Assembly: GCA_900540635.1 (NCBI GenBank)
Contig: UQGU01000078.1
Span: forward strand, 1 to 8,798
Direction of reading: 5' to 3'
Source of the DNA: an uncultured Eubacteriales bacterium
GTDB lineage: Bacteria; Bacillota; Clostridia; Oscillospirales; Oscillospiraceae
DNA: 8,798 nt
The translations under genes and the position numbers were made by a program. The notes beneath the pieces were generated by a model, which saw only the letters and a list, made by a program, of their open reading frames with translations, did no database searches and was not told where the DNA came from. Of the stretch, positions 1 through 5,134 are shown piece after piece. Positions within the stretch are counted from its first letter, which is position 1. Every line of letters begins with the position of its first letter.

Positions 1-31
1 AATGGGGCGGCCCGGTTTTTGTACAAAAGAA

Positions 32-48
32 CTTCCCGGATCGGGAAG
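32..48 (-). terminator. Second hairpin downstream of the Nramp-like gene
   Basis: A 7-bp perfect stem with a 3-nt loop (CTTCCCG-GAT-CGGGAAG) is followed on the minus strand by the U-rich stretch TTCTTTTGT. It lies just past the first terminator and probably acts as a back-up intrinsic terminator for the transporter transcript. Bases 1-31 to its left hold nothing I can assign. Confidence 0.5.
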
Positions 49-55
49 GTACGAG

Positions 56-83
56 AAAAGCTGCCCCGATGGAGGCAGCTTTT
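56..83 (-). terminator. Intrinsic terminator after the Nramp-like gene
   Basis: The arms AAAAGCTGCC (56-65) and GGCAGCTTTT (74-83) are perfectly complementary around an 8-nt loop. With A-runs and T-runs on both sides, the structure can work in both directions. On the minus strand it begins 11 nt after the stop codon of the transporter gene, so it most likely ends that operon. Confidence 0.8.
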
Positions 84-94
84 CGATATTTGCC

Positions 95-1378
95 TTAGCC
101 CAGGCCGATGGAGGCCAGGAACTTGGGAATGGAGGTGCTCAGAGCGGAGAAGGTCATGAACAGCACGAAGATATAGCTGATGGTCATGCAGATCCGCAGA
201 GCGGTGGGCTTCTTGTAGCCCTCGTTGACGTCCTTCCGCCACAGCAGCAGCAGAACGAACAGGCCGCCGAAGGGAGTAGCCACGGAGGTGGCAATGTTGG
301 CCATGAGGATCAGCTGCGTGGGAGAACCGCCGTAGCTGTAGCAGACGACCATGGCGAAGATCAGGCAGGCCAGGCAGCCCCACTTGATGAACTTGCTCTC
401 CAGAGACACGTCCTTGTTGAAGCCTGCGCCCAGCAGCACCATGCCGCGCTGGGTATTGGCAAGCAGGGAGGAGAAGCCGGCGCCAACCAGGGCAAAGCCC
501 ATAATGTACTTGGCTGCACCGCCCATAATGGGCACCAGCAGTTCAGCCAGCTGGGCAGGGGCCTTGATGGTCTTTCCCTCGGGGTGCAGCACAACGGCAC
601 CCACAACCATGATCGCGCCGGAAATCAGCACCACACTGAGGATGTGGACCAGAGCGTCGGTAAACATAACGCCGTTGAACAGGTCATCCTTCTTCCACTT
701 CTTCTCCTTGCCCAGGTAGGTATTGTAAATACCGGCGGTGATGGCAGCGTTGGTGGAGATGAAGGCCAGCGCGGTGCCCAGGCTGCCCTCAGGCAGCCGG
801 AAGCCTACCAGACCCTTGCCGAACTCGCCCCACTCGGGACCGCCCACGCCAACCAGGGTGGCATAGAAGGAGACGATCATGACCAGAATGCAGGCGGTGA
901 TCAGCTTTTCAACCTTGGAATAGACGTTCTTTGCGAAATAGCAGTACAGGACGACCGCGATGAGGATCACGGAACCAACCTTCCAGTTGATGCCGAAGAT
1001 CAGGTTCATGCCGGCACCGGTGCCGGAAATATTGCCCATGGTGAAGAACAGGCAGGCCAGGAACGTGGCAATGGACACAATGCCGGAGGCCACGGGGCCA
1101 TAATACTTGCGGATGGCGTGGATGGTGGGCATACCGGTGACAATGGCCAGACGGTTGGTGACCATCATGAAGGTCATACCCATGAAGATAATGGGCCATA
1201 CCAGCCACATCAGGCTGTAGCCATAGCTGGAGCCCAGCATGGCGGCGGTGGTAACGGCGCCGGGACCGATGACAATACCGGTGGCGATCAGGCCGGGGCC
1301 GATGCGCTTGATCAGGTCCTTAAAGGGCAGCCGCTTGACGTCGGCACCGATGACCTGGGTATTATTCTGTTCGCTCAT
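95..1378 (-). CDS. Nramp-fold membrane transporter, metal-site motifs absent
   Basis: This 427-residue, very hydrophobic protein has about 11 predicted membrane helices. It resembles the Nramp (natural resistance-associated macrophage protein) family, with a typical start RIGPGLIATGIVIGPGA at residues 25-41 leading into helix 1. Family members normally co-transport Mn2+/Fe2+ with protons using DPGN in helix 1 and MPH in helix 6. Here helix 1 reads GPGA (38-41), and the helix 6 region reads NAAITAGIYNTYLG (210-223) with no Met-Pro-His. The metal ligands therefore appear to be missing. The ATG is preceded by a GGAG ribosome binding site 7 nt away. It is the second gene after an aldolase gene, separated by 93 bp containing a terminator, so it is probably expressed by read-through under the LacI-type regulator. 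I infer import of a small organic molecule or an unusual ion; the substrate is not determinable from sequence. Confidence 0.8.
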   Translation of the reverse strand: MSEQNNTQVIGADVKRLPFKDLIKRIGPGLIATGIVIGPGAVTTAAMLGSSYGYSLMWLVWPIIFMGMTFMMVTNRLAIVTGMPTIHAIRKYYGPVASGIVSIATFLACLFFTMGNISGTGAGMNLIFGINWKVGSVILIAVVLYCYFAKNVYSKVEKLITACILVMIVSFYATLVGVGGPEWGEFGKGLVGFRLPEGSLGTALAFISTNAAITAGIYNTYLGKEKKWKKDDLFNGVMFTDALVHILSVVLISGAIMVVGAVVLHPEGKTIKAPAQLAELLVPIMGGAAKYIMGFALVGAGFSSLLANTQRGMVLLGAGFNKDVSLESKFIKWGCLACLIFAMVVCYSYGGSPTQLILMANIATSVATPFGGLFVLLLLWRKDVNEGYKKPTALRICMTISYIFVLFMTFSALSTSIPKFLASIGLG

Positions 1379-1405
1379 TTTTATTCTCCATTCTATTTAA
1401 ATCAG

Positions 1406-1442
1406 AAAAAAAGGGGGCGCTGCGCGTTTCGGCAGCGCCCCC
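1406..1442 (-). terminator. Intercistronic terminator between aldolase and transporter genes
   Basis: An 11-bp perfect GC-rich stem, GGGGGCGCTGC (1413-1423) with GCAGCGCCCCC (1432-1442), has an 8-nt loop. On the minus strand it is followed by seven U residues (1412-1406). It starts 29 nt after the aldolase stop codon and its U-tract ends 27 nt before the transporter start codon. No -35 element stands at the right distance from the only -10-like sequence in the gap (TAGAAT, 1390-1395), so the transporter probably depends on partial read-through. Confidence 0.88.
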
Positions 1443-1471
1443 GACAAATCAATGGGAACTCAAACGGATGC

Positions 1472-2443
1472 TTACTTGTACTGCTCCATGTCGACCTTGG
1501 GCAGCTGGCTGCGCTCCAGGCCCAGAGAGACCCAGTCCTTCTCCTCCTGGTTCAGGGGCAGAACGGGCTTGCGCATCAGAGCGGAGGTGAAGATGCCTCT
1601 CTGGTACAGGGCTTCCTTCAGACGGGCATGGGCCTCACCGGAGGGCTGGCCGCCGCCGTAGATAGCCTGGGAGATGTGGTAGATCCGGTTGGACCAATCC
1701 TGAGCTTCCTTCAGGGTGTGCTTCTCGGGATGAGAGAACACGTCCCATGCCGGGCAGATCAGCTCGGGCACGCAGCCGGCGAAGCCGATCAGAGCGCCGT
1801 CCATGCCGGGGAACCAGCTGACGCACAGGGTCTCGTCGTGGCAGGTGATCAGGGAGATATCGGGGCACTCCTGCCGCAGCAGACGGACGTCGTGCTCGTA
1901 GATGGAGGTCACACGGGTGCCCATCTTGATGCACTTGACATGGTCGATCTCCTTGCACATCTTGATCAGGGTCTCAACAGGATAGAAGGCCTTGGAAGTA
2001 GCGGGGTACAGGTGGATGATGATATCGATGTCGGCACCCTCGGCAACGTCCTTGATGTACTCGAAAGGAGCGTTGGGGTTCATGCCGAAGCGCAGCCACA
2101 TGTGGGGGGGCATCAGCAGGATGCCGTCAGCGCCGGCTTCCTTGGCTTCCTTGGCCATCTCGATGGACTCGGCGGTGTTCTCGCAGTTGACACCGGAGAT
2201 GATGGTCATCTTGTCGCCGCACTCTTCGGCGCAGATCTCAACGACGCGCTTGCGCTCTGCACGGGTCAGGCCGGTGATCTCGCCGGTGTGGCCGTTGCAA
2301 ACCAGGCCCTCGATTCCCTTGCCGTAGAAGCTCTTGATCCAGCGCAGGTAAGCGCGGAACTCGGGCTCGTTGATGGAGTAGTCATCGTTCAGGGGGACGG
2401 AAACAGCGGGGAAAATGGTCTTGAAAGTCTTAACCTTAGCCAT
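1472..2443 (-). CDS. DapA/NAL-family pyruvate-dependent aldolase (class I)
   Basis: This 323-residue protein belongs to the dihydrodipicolinate synthase/N-acetylneuraminate lyase family of TIM-barrel enzymes. They form a Schiff base between a lysine and pyruvate, or a 2-oxo acid, and make or break a C-C bond. The visible motifs are the pyruvate carboxylate-binding NGHTGE (50-55), the catalytic-tyrosine region IIHLYPATSK (142-151, Tyr146), and the Schiff-base lysine in HVKCIKMG (168-175, Lys173). It is somewhat longer than typical DapA (about 290-300 residues), with an extended C-terminus. Its place beside a transporter and a divergent LacI regulator argues for a catabolic aldolase of sugar-acid or related type, not housekeeping lysine biosynthesis. 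The exact substrate is unknown. The ATG has AAAGGAG (2453-2459) 9 nt upstream. A 120-nt leader carries an operator-like site, so LacI control is likely. Confidence 0.9.
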   Translation of the reverse strand: MAKVKTFKTIFPAVSVPLNDDYSINEPEFRAYLRWIKSFYGKGIEGLVCNGHTGEITGLTRAERKRVVEICAEECGDKMTIISGVNCENTAESIEMAKEAKEAGADGILLMPPHMWLRFGMNPNAPFEYIKDVAEGADIDIIIHLYPATSKAFYPVETLIKMCKEIDHVKCIKMGTRVTSIYEHDVRLLRQECPDISLITCHDETLCVSWFPGMDGALIGFAGCVPELICPAWDVFSHPEKHTLKEAQDWSNRIYHISQAIYGGGQPSGEAHARLKEALYQRGIFTSALMRKPVLPLNQEEKDWVSLGLERSQLPKVDMEQYK

Positions 2444-2479
2444 GATAAATATCTCCTTTAAAATCTAATTCTGTAAATG

Positions 2480-2493
2480 GATTTTCGTTTGCA
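2480..2493. promoter_or_regulatory. Weak operator-like half site in aldolase leader
   Basis: GATTT-TCGT-TTGCA shares the central TCGT and the right half TTGC with the site at 2545-2558 but lacks the left half. It lies in the aldolase 5' leader, with its centre 65 bp from that site. It may be an auxiliary site or chance. Confidence 0.35.
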
Positions 2494-2544
2494 TGCACGC
2501 GGCTCTGCATCTCCCCTCGCGCGCCGGGGTTTTGCATTTCCTTG

Positions 2545-2558
2545 TGCAATCGTTTGCT
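2545..2558. promoter_or_regulatory. Predicted LacI-family operator at the aldolase promoter
   Basis: TGCAA-TCGT-TTGCT is a near-palindrome with a central CpG, the usual form of LacI-family operators. The hinge-helix leucine of these regulators intercalates at that CpG step. It lies at about +8 to +21 relative to the predicted aldolase start site, a classic repressing position. Bases 2542-2556 are the exact reverse complement of 2821-2835 beside the lacI start. A CcpA-type cre site is an alternative reading. Confidence 0.7.
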
Positions 2559-2571
2559 TTGCTGTGCCTTA

Positions 2572-2600
2572 GTTATATCACGGCAATTCCCCCCTGTCAA
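2572..2600 (-). promoter_or_regulatory. Promoter of the aldolase-transporter unit
   Basis: On the minus strand, TTGACA (2600-2595) is a perfect -35. A 17-bp spacer separates it from TATAAC (2577-2572), a 5/6 match to the -10, directly preceded by TGA as an extended -10. Transcription would begin near 2565, giving a leader of about 120 nt. Confidence 0.8.
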
Positions 2601-2616
2601 CCGATTTGGCCTGCTC

Positions 2617-2630
2617 TGCAATATCTTGCA
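2617..2630. promoter_or_regulatory. Operator-like palindrome upstream of aldolase promoter
   Basis: TGCAA-TATC-TTGCA has perfect 5-bp arms with the same 14-bp architecture as the site at 2545-2558, but its centre lacks CpG. It is centred about 58 bp upstream of the predicted aldolase start site. Related motifs follow at 2638-2651 (TGCAA-TTTT-TTGCG) and 2673-2686 (TGCAA-ACCT-TTGTA). Confidence 0.45.
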
Positions 2631-2647
2631 TATGGGCTGCAATTTTT

Positions 2648-2670
2648 TGCGCAAAATGTCATTTTGCACA
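2648..2670. repeat. 23-bp palindrome in the divergent region
   Basis: The core GCAAAATG-T-CATTTTGC (2651-2667) is a perfect palindrome around one base. It extends to 2648-2670 with one mismatched pair. It has no U-tract, so it is more likely a protein-binding site than a terminator. It sits between the two divergent promoters. Confidence 0.6.
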
Positions 2671-2750
2671 TATGCAAACCTTTGTATTTGTATATTTTGA
2701 AGGACAGAGCCTGCTTTTTCCACGCTGCTTCCTTTTTCCTAGAGAGGGAC

Positions 2751-2779
2751 TTGCATTGACGCACCGGAAGTGCTACAAT
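2751..2779 (+). promoter_or_regulatory. Promoter of the lacI-family gene
   Basis: TTGCAT (2751-2756) and TACAAT (2774-2779) are separated by 17 bp, with TGC directly before the -10 as an extended element. Transcription would begin near 2786, leaving a leader of about 60 nt that contains the downstream operator copy. Confidence 0.7.
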
Positions 2780-2818
2780 TCTATTCAGAAGAAAAAGCGA
2801 CGGTTTTTCCGCCATATA

Positions 2819-2832
2819 AACAAACGATTGCA
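2819..2832. promoter_or_regulatory. Predicted autoregulatory operator before lacI
   Basis: AACAA-ACGA-TTGCA belongs to a 15-bp stretch (2821-2835) that exactly matches, in reverse complement, the site at the aldolase promoter. It lies downstream of the lacI start site and runs into the ribosome binding site AAAGGAG (2834-2840). Repressor bound here could block its own transcription, or form a loop with the partner site 274 bp away. Confidence 0.6.
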
Positions 2833-2848
2833 CAAAGGAGTGACTGCA

Positions 2849-3847
2849 ATGGCAACCTTAAAGGATGTGGCAAAGCTTGCCTGTGTGGATGTGAGCACCG
2901 TTTCCCGGGCCCTGAACAATACATCCTATGTCCACCCGGACACCAAGGCCCGGGTCTACGCTGCCGCCAAGGAGCTGGGCTACCATCCCAACATCATGGC
3001 CCAGGCCCTGCGGCAGGGGCGGCGGCACACCCTGGGCATGGTGGTCCCCCGGCTGGATCTGGCCATTTTCGCGGAAATTTTGCAGGGCTTTGAGCACGAG
3101 GCCCTGGCCCTGGGCTACAGCACCATCATCTCCGTGACGGACGACGACCCGAAAATTGAAAAGGAATGCCTGACCCGGATGCGCAATGGCCTGGTGGACG
3201 GCATTGTGGTGAACTCCACAGGCCGAAACAACCGGCTCATTACGGACATCAAGGCCAGCGGCATTCCCCTGGTACAGATGATCCGCTGCCAGGATCCGAA
3301 GATCAGCAGCGTAGTGGGCGACTATGAATCCTGCGGTTACAACGCCGTGAAATATCTCTATGGCCGGGGCTGCCGCCACATCGGCCTGGTAGCCGGGGCC
3401 CTGCACCTGAGCCCCTATGCCGGGCGGCGGAAGGGCTACTGCGAGGGGGTGGCCCGGTACGGCCTGGAGGAGATTTTCAGCGAGTCGGACAAGCAGGTGA
3501 ATACTTTCCAGTACGGCTACGAGTGCACTATGCAGCTGCTGGACGAGAATCCGGAGCTGGATGCCATCATTGCCGCCCTGGATATTCATGGCCTGGGGGT
3601 CATCCGGGCTCTAAAGGACCGGGGCATAGAAATGCCCGGGCAGATCAAGGTCATGAGTCTGACCGGTCACCACCTGGGCGGGATGCTGCAAACCTCCATG
3701 ACCTCCCTGGAAATACCCGCAAGGCAAATGGGCGAAAAAGCCGCCCAGATGCTGATCTCCGACATCGAAGCAGCCGCCGCCGGAAAGCCCAACAGCCCGG
3801 TGCATATCTCGTTTCCCCATACCCTGGTAGAGCGGGAGAGTACATAA
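2849..3847 (+). CDS. LacI-family transcriptional regulator
   Basis: This 332-residue regulator has a textbook LacI N-terminus: ATLKDVAKLACVDVSTVSRAL (2-22) is the helix-turn-helix, and NIMAQALRQGRRHTLGMVVP (48-67) is the hinge helix leading into the core. The core is a periplasmic-binding-protein-like domain with the family signature SLEIPARQMGEKAAQML (286-302) near the end. Such proteins are usually repressors released by a sugar or sugar-acid ligand. Cys12 replaces the usual glycine in the turn. The frame is open further upstream, but this ATG is chosen because AAAGGAG stands 8 nt before it and the family start aligns. It diverges from the aldolase-transporter unit and probably controls that unit and itself through the shared operator. 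The ligand is unknown. Confidence 0.93.
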   Translation: MATLKDVAKLACVDVSTVSRALNNTSYVHPDTKARVYAAAKELGYHPNIMAQALRQGRRHTLGMVVPRLDLAIFAEILQGFEHEALALGYSTIISVTDDDPKIEKECLTRMRNGLVDGIVVNSTGRNNRLITDIKASGIPLVQMIRCQDPKISSVVGDYESCGYNAVKYLYGRGCRHIGLVAGALHLSPYAGRRKGYCEGVARYGLEEIFSESDKQVNTFQYGYECTMQLLDENPELDAIIAALDIHGLGVIRALKDRGIEMPGQIKVMSLTGHHLGGMLQTSMTSLEIPARQMGEKAAQMLISDIEAAAAGKPNSPVHISFPHTLVEREST

Positions 3848-3849
3848 AC

Positions 3850-3874
3850 AAAAAAGCTTCCCCCGCGGGGAAGC
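3850..3874 (-). terminator. Terminator supplied by the repeat element
   Basis: GCTTCCCC (3856-3863) pairs with GGGGAAGC (3867-3874) around a 3-nt loop, and six U residues follow on the minus strand (3855-3850). Positioned downstream of the alpha/beta-hydrolase gene, it can end that transcript just before it would run into lacI. The opposite outer hairpin (4029-4047) has only TTT after it on the plus strand, a weak terminator for lacI. Confidence 0.65.
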
Positions 3875-4050
3875 TGGCTCGCGCAGCGAGACTGAAGAGG
3901 GGCATAATGAGCGAGAGCTGTGGGAAAATGCGTACCTGGACTCCCCTTTCAGGGAAACCAAAGAACGCGCATATTTCCAGCCGCTCTCTCCCGCAACGCC
4001 CCTCTTCCGCCTCGCCTACGGCGAGCCACCTTCCCCGAAGGGGAAGGTTT
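3850..4050. repeat. MITE-like inverted-repeat element, copy 1 (complete)
   Basis: This element of about 200 bp fills the whole space between convergent lacI and the hydrolase gene. Each end has two hairpins. The outer one is CTTCCCC/GGGGAAG type (3856-3874 and 4029-4047). The inner one is CTCGC-GCA-GCGAG (3878-3890) on the left and CTCGCC-TAC-GGCGAG (4011-4025) on the right. Both ends then carry an AGAGGGGC-type box facing inward. Inverted symmetry continues into the core, with GAGAGC near 3913 and GCTCTC near 3983. It has no coding capacity. I infer a non-autonomous, MITE-like dispersed repeat; no clear target duplication was identified. Confidence 0.75.
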
Positions 4051-4058
4051 GGGCCGCC

Positions 4059-5030
4059 CTACTCCGTCAAATCAAAGTCCTTCCAAAAGGCCTTCATGGC
4101 CCGCTGGCAGGCAGCGGGGTCTACGTAATAGGACATGGCATGGCCTGCGCCGGGGACCACCACCAGCCGCTTTTGGGCGGTGCAAGCGCGATAGTTCCGG
4201 TAGGTCATCTCAATGGGTACAAAGTGGTCCTCGGTGCCGTGGATGAAGAGAATAGGCAGCTTCGTCTGCTTCATCGCCGTGAGGGTCGAATAGCTGTCGG
4301 AGGCAGTGTGGATCTTTTCACGGAAAATTTTGTCCGTCACCCAGCCCCTCAGCCAGGTATAGTTCATGTGCAGATTCTTTTTGCTCACGTGCATCATGAT
4401 GTCCCGGGGGGATGTGAAGCCGCAATCGGCAATCACGCCCCGGACGCTTTCCGGCATCTCCATGCCCGCCGCCATGAGCACCGTGGTGGAGCCCATGGAA
4501 ACGCCTGCCAGATAGATGGGCAGGCCGAAATTCTGCCCGTCCGCCCATTGCGCCCACTGCCGGCAGTCGCTGCGCTCCAAAAGGCCGAAGCCCAGGTAAT
4601 CCCCCTGGCTGTCCCCGTGGGCCCGCTGCTCCACCAGCAGCACGTTGCAGTGGTTCTCCAACCAGAAGGCCGCTGCGGCTCCGAAATCCCGGGCCCAGGA
4701 GGAGCGCCAGCCATGGAAGGCAATGATCAGCCGCCTAGGGTACTTGCTTTTCAGCAGATGGCCTTTCAGGGTCAGGCCGTCAGAGGAGCGAATGGTTACA
4801 TCCTGCCGTGGGTAGCTCTCCAGTGCTTCCTGGGCCGCCTTACGCCTGGCATTGAAGCTGCCGTCCGCCTTTTTGCCCGCCACGTTGAAATACTTGCTGT
4901 AGCCGGGGATCTTCCGATCCATAGCCAGATCGGTCAAAGCCTTGCTGACCCCGCAGCTCACCGCCGCAGCGCCCACGCCCACACCGGCCAGAGCCCCCAG
5001 GGCGATGGCCGCCGCCGTCTTTTTCTGCAT
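4059..5030 (-). CDS. Membrane-anchored alpha/beta hydrolase
   Basis: This 323-residue serine hydrolase has an alpha/beta fold. An N-terminal hydrophobic segment (about 5-25) would anchor it in the membrane or export it. Cys26 after AAAVS is a poor lipobox candidate. The visible motifs are the oxyanion-loop HGW (106-108), the nucleophile elbow GVSMGS (176-181, Ser178), the acid in HGTEDHFVP (264-272, Asp268) and the histidine in GAGHAMSYY (294-302, His297). The complete triad suggests an active esterase, lipase or peptidase-like enzyme; similar anchored hydrolases such as B. subtilis YqkD are of uncertain function. The frame is open 37 codons further upstream, but this ATG is favoured because AAAGGCGG stands 7 nt before it and the longer form would begin inside the preceding terminator. 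It has its own weak promoter and converges with lacI across the repeat. Confidence 0.88.
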   Translation of the reverse strand: MQKKTAAAIALGALAGVGVGAAAVSCGVSKALTDLAMDRKIPGYSKYFNVAGKKADGSFNARRKAAQEALESYPRQDVTIRSSDGLTLKGHLLKSKYPRRLIIAFHGWRSSWARDFGAAAAFWLENHCNVLLVEQRAHGDSQGDYLGFGLLERSDCRQWAQWADGQNFGLPIYLAGVSMGSTTVLMAAGMEMPESVRGVIADCGFTSPRDIMMHVSKKNLHMNYTWLRGWVTDKIFREKIHTASDSYSTLTAMKQTKLPILFIHGTEDHFVPIEMTYRNYRACTAQKRLVVVPGAGHAMSYYVDPAACQRAMKAFWKDFDLTE

Positions 5031-5070
5031 AGTGGTTCCGCCTTTCTTTTTTCTTTCAAGATACTCCACG

Positions 5071-5098
5071 ATTCTAAACTGAGAAGAAATGATACCAA
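5071..5098 (-). promoter_or_regulatory. Possible promoter of the alpha/beta-hydrolase gene
   Basis: On the minus strand, TTGGTA (5098-5093) and TAGAAT (5076-5071) are 16 bp apart, matching the consensus at 4/6 and 5/6 positions. The element lies between the upstream terminator and the hydrolase ribosome binding site, so an independent promoter is expected here. Confidence 0.5.
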
Positions 5099-5130
5099 AA
5101 CACGCCCCGGGAAATTGCTCCGGGGCGTGT
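5097..5130 (-). terminator. Terminator of the CapA-like/sigma-like operon
   Basis: An 11-bp perfect stem, ACACGCCCCGG (5100-5110) with CCGGGGCGTGT (5120-5130), has a 9-nt loop and a short U-tract (TTTT, 5100-5097) on the minus strand. It begins 4 nt after the stop codon of the sigma-like gene. Confidence 0.82.
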
Positions 5131-5134
5131 GTCA

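Larger units (their letters stand above)
2444..2848. promoter_or_regulatory. Divergent regulatory region between aldolase and lacI genes
   Basis: This 405-bp AT-richer gap holds no convincing gene. It contains a minus-strand promoter (2572-2600), a plus-strand promoter (2751-2779), and a 15-bp exact inverted repeat with one copy beside each promoter. Additional TGCAA-N4-TTGC motifs lie at 2617-2686, with a long palindrome at 2648-2670. Nothing specific was seen between about 2690 and 2750. Confidence 0.85.

Noticed and set aside
1472..2443. Assigning the aldolase as dapA of lysine biosynthesis
   Set aside because: The neighbours are a transporter and a LacI regulator, not lysine or peptidoglycan genes, and the protein is longer than usual DapA. 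The family alone does not fix the substrate.
2..2461. An 819-codon open frame on the plus strand
   Set aside because: It lies exactly antisense and codon-aligned to the transporter and aldolase genes, crosses a terminator, and has a low-complexity Gly/Gln/Asp/His-rich translation typical of a shadow frame. It follows from missing TTA, CTA and TCA codons.
2606..2848. An 81-codon upstream extension of the LacI reading frame
   Set aside because: It would start upstream of the predicted promoter. The ATG at 2849 has a strong ribosome binding site and begins exactly where the family begins.
2858..3589. A 243-codon open frame antisense to lacI
   Set aside because: It lies entirely inside the well-supported lacI gene on the other strand, with no ribosome binding site or recognisable domain.
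3850..4050. CRISPR array or tandem repeat at the hairpin-rich elements
   Set aside because: The repeated units are inverted hairpins with no regular direct repeats or unique spacers, and no cas genes are present.
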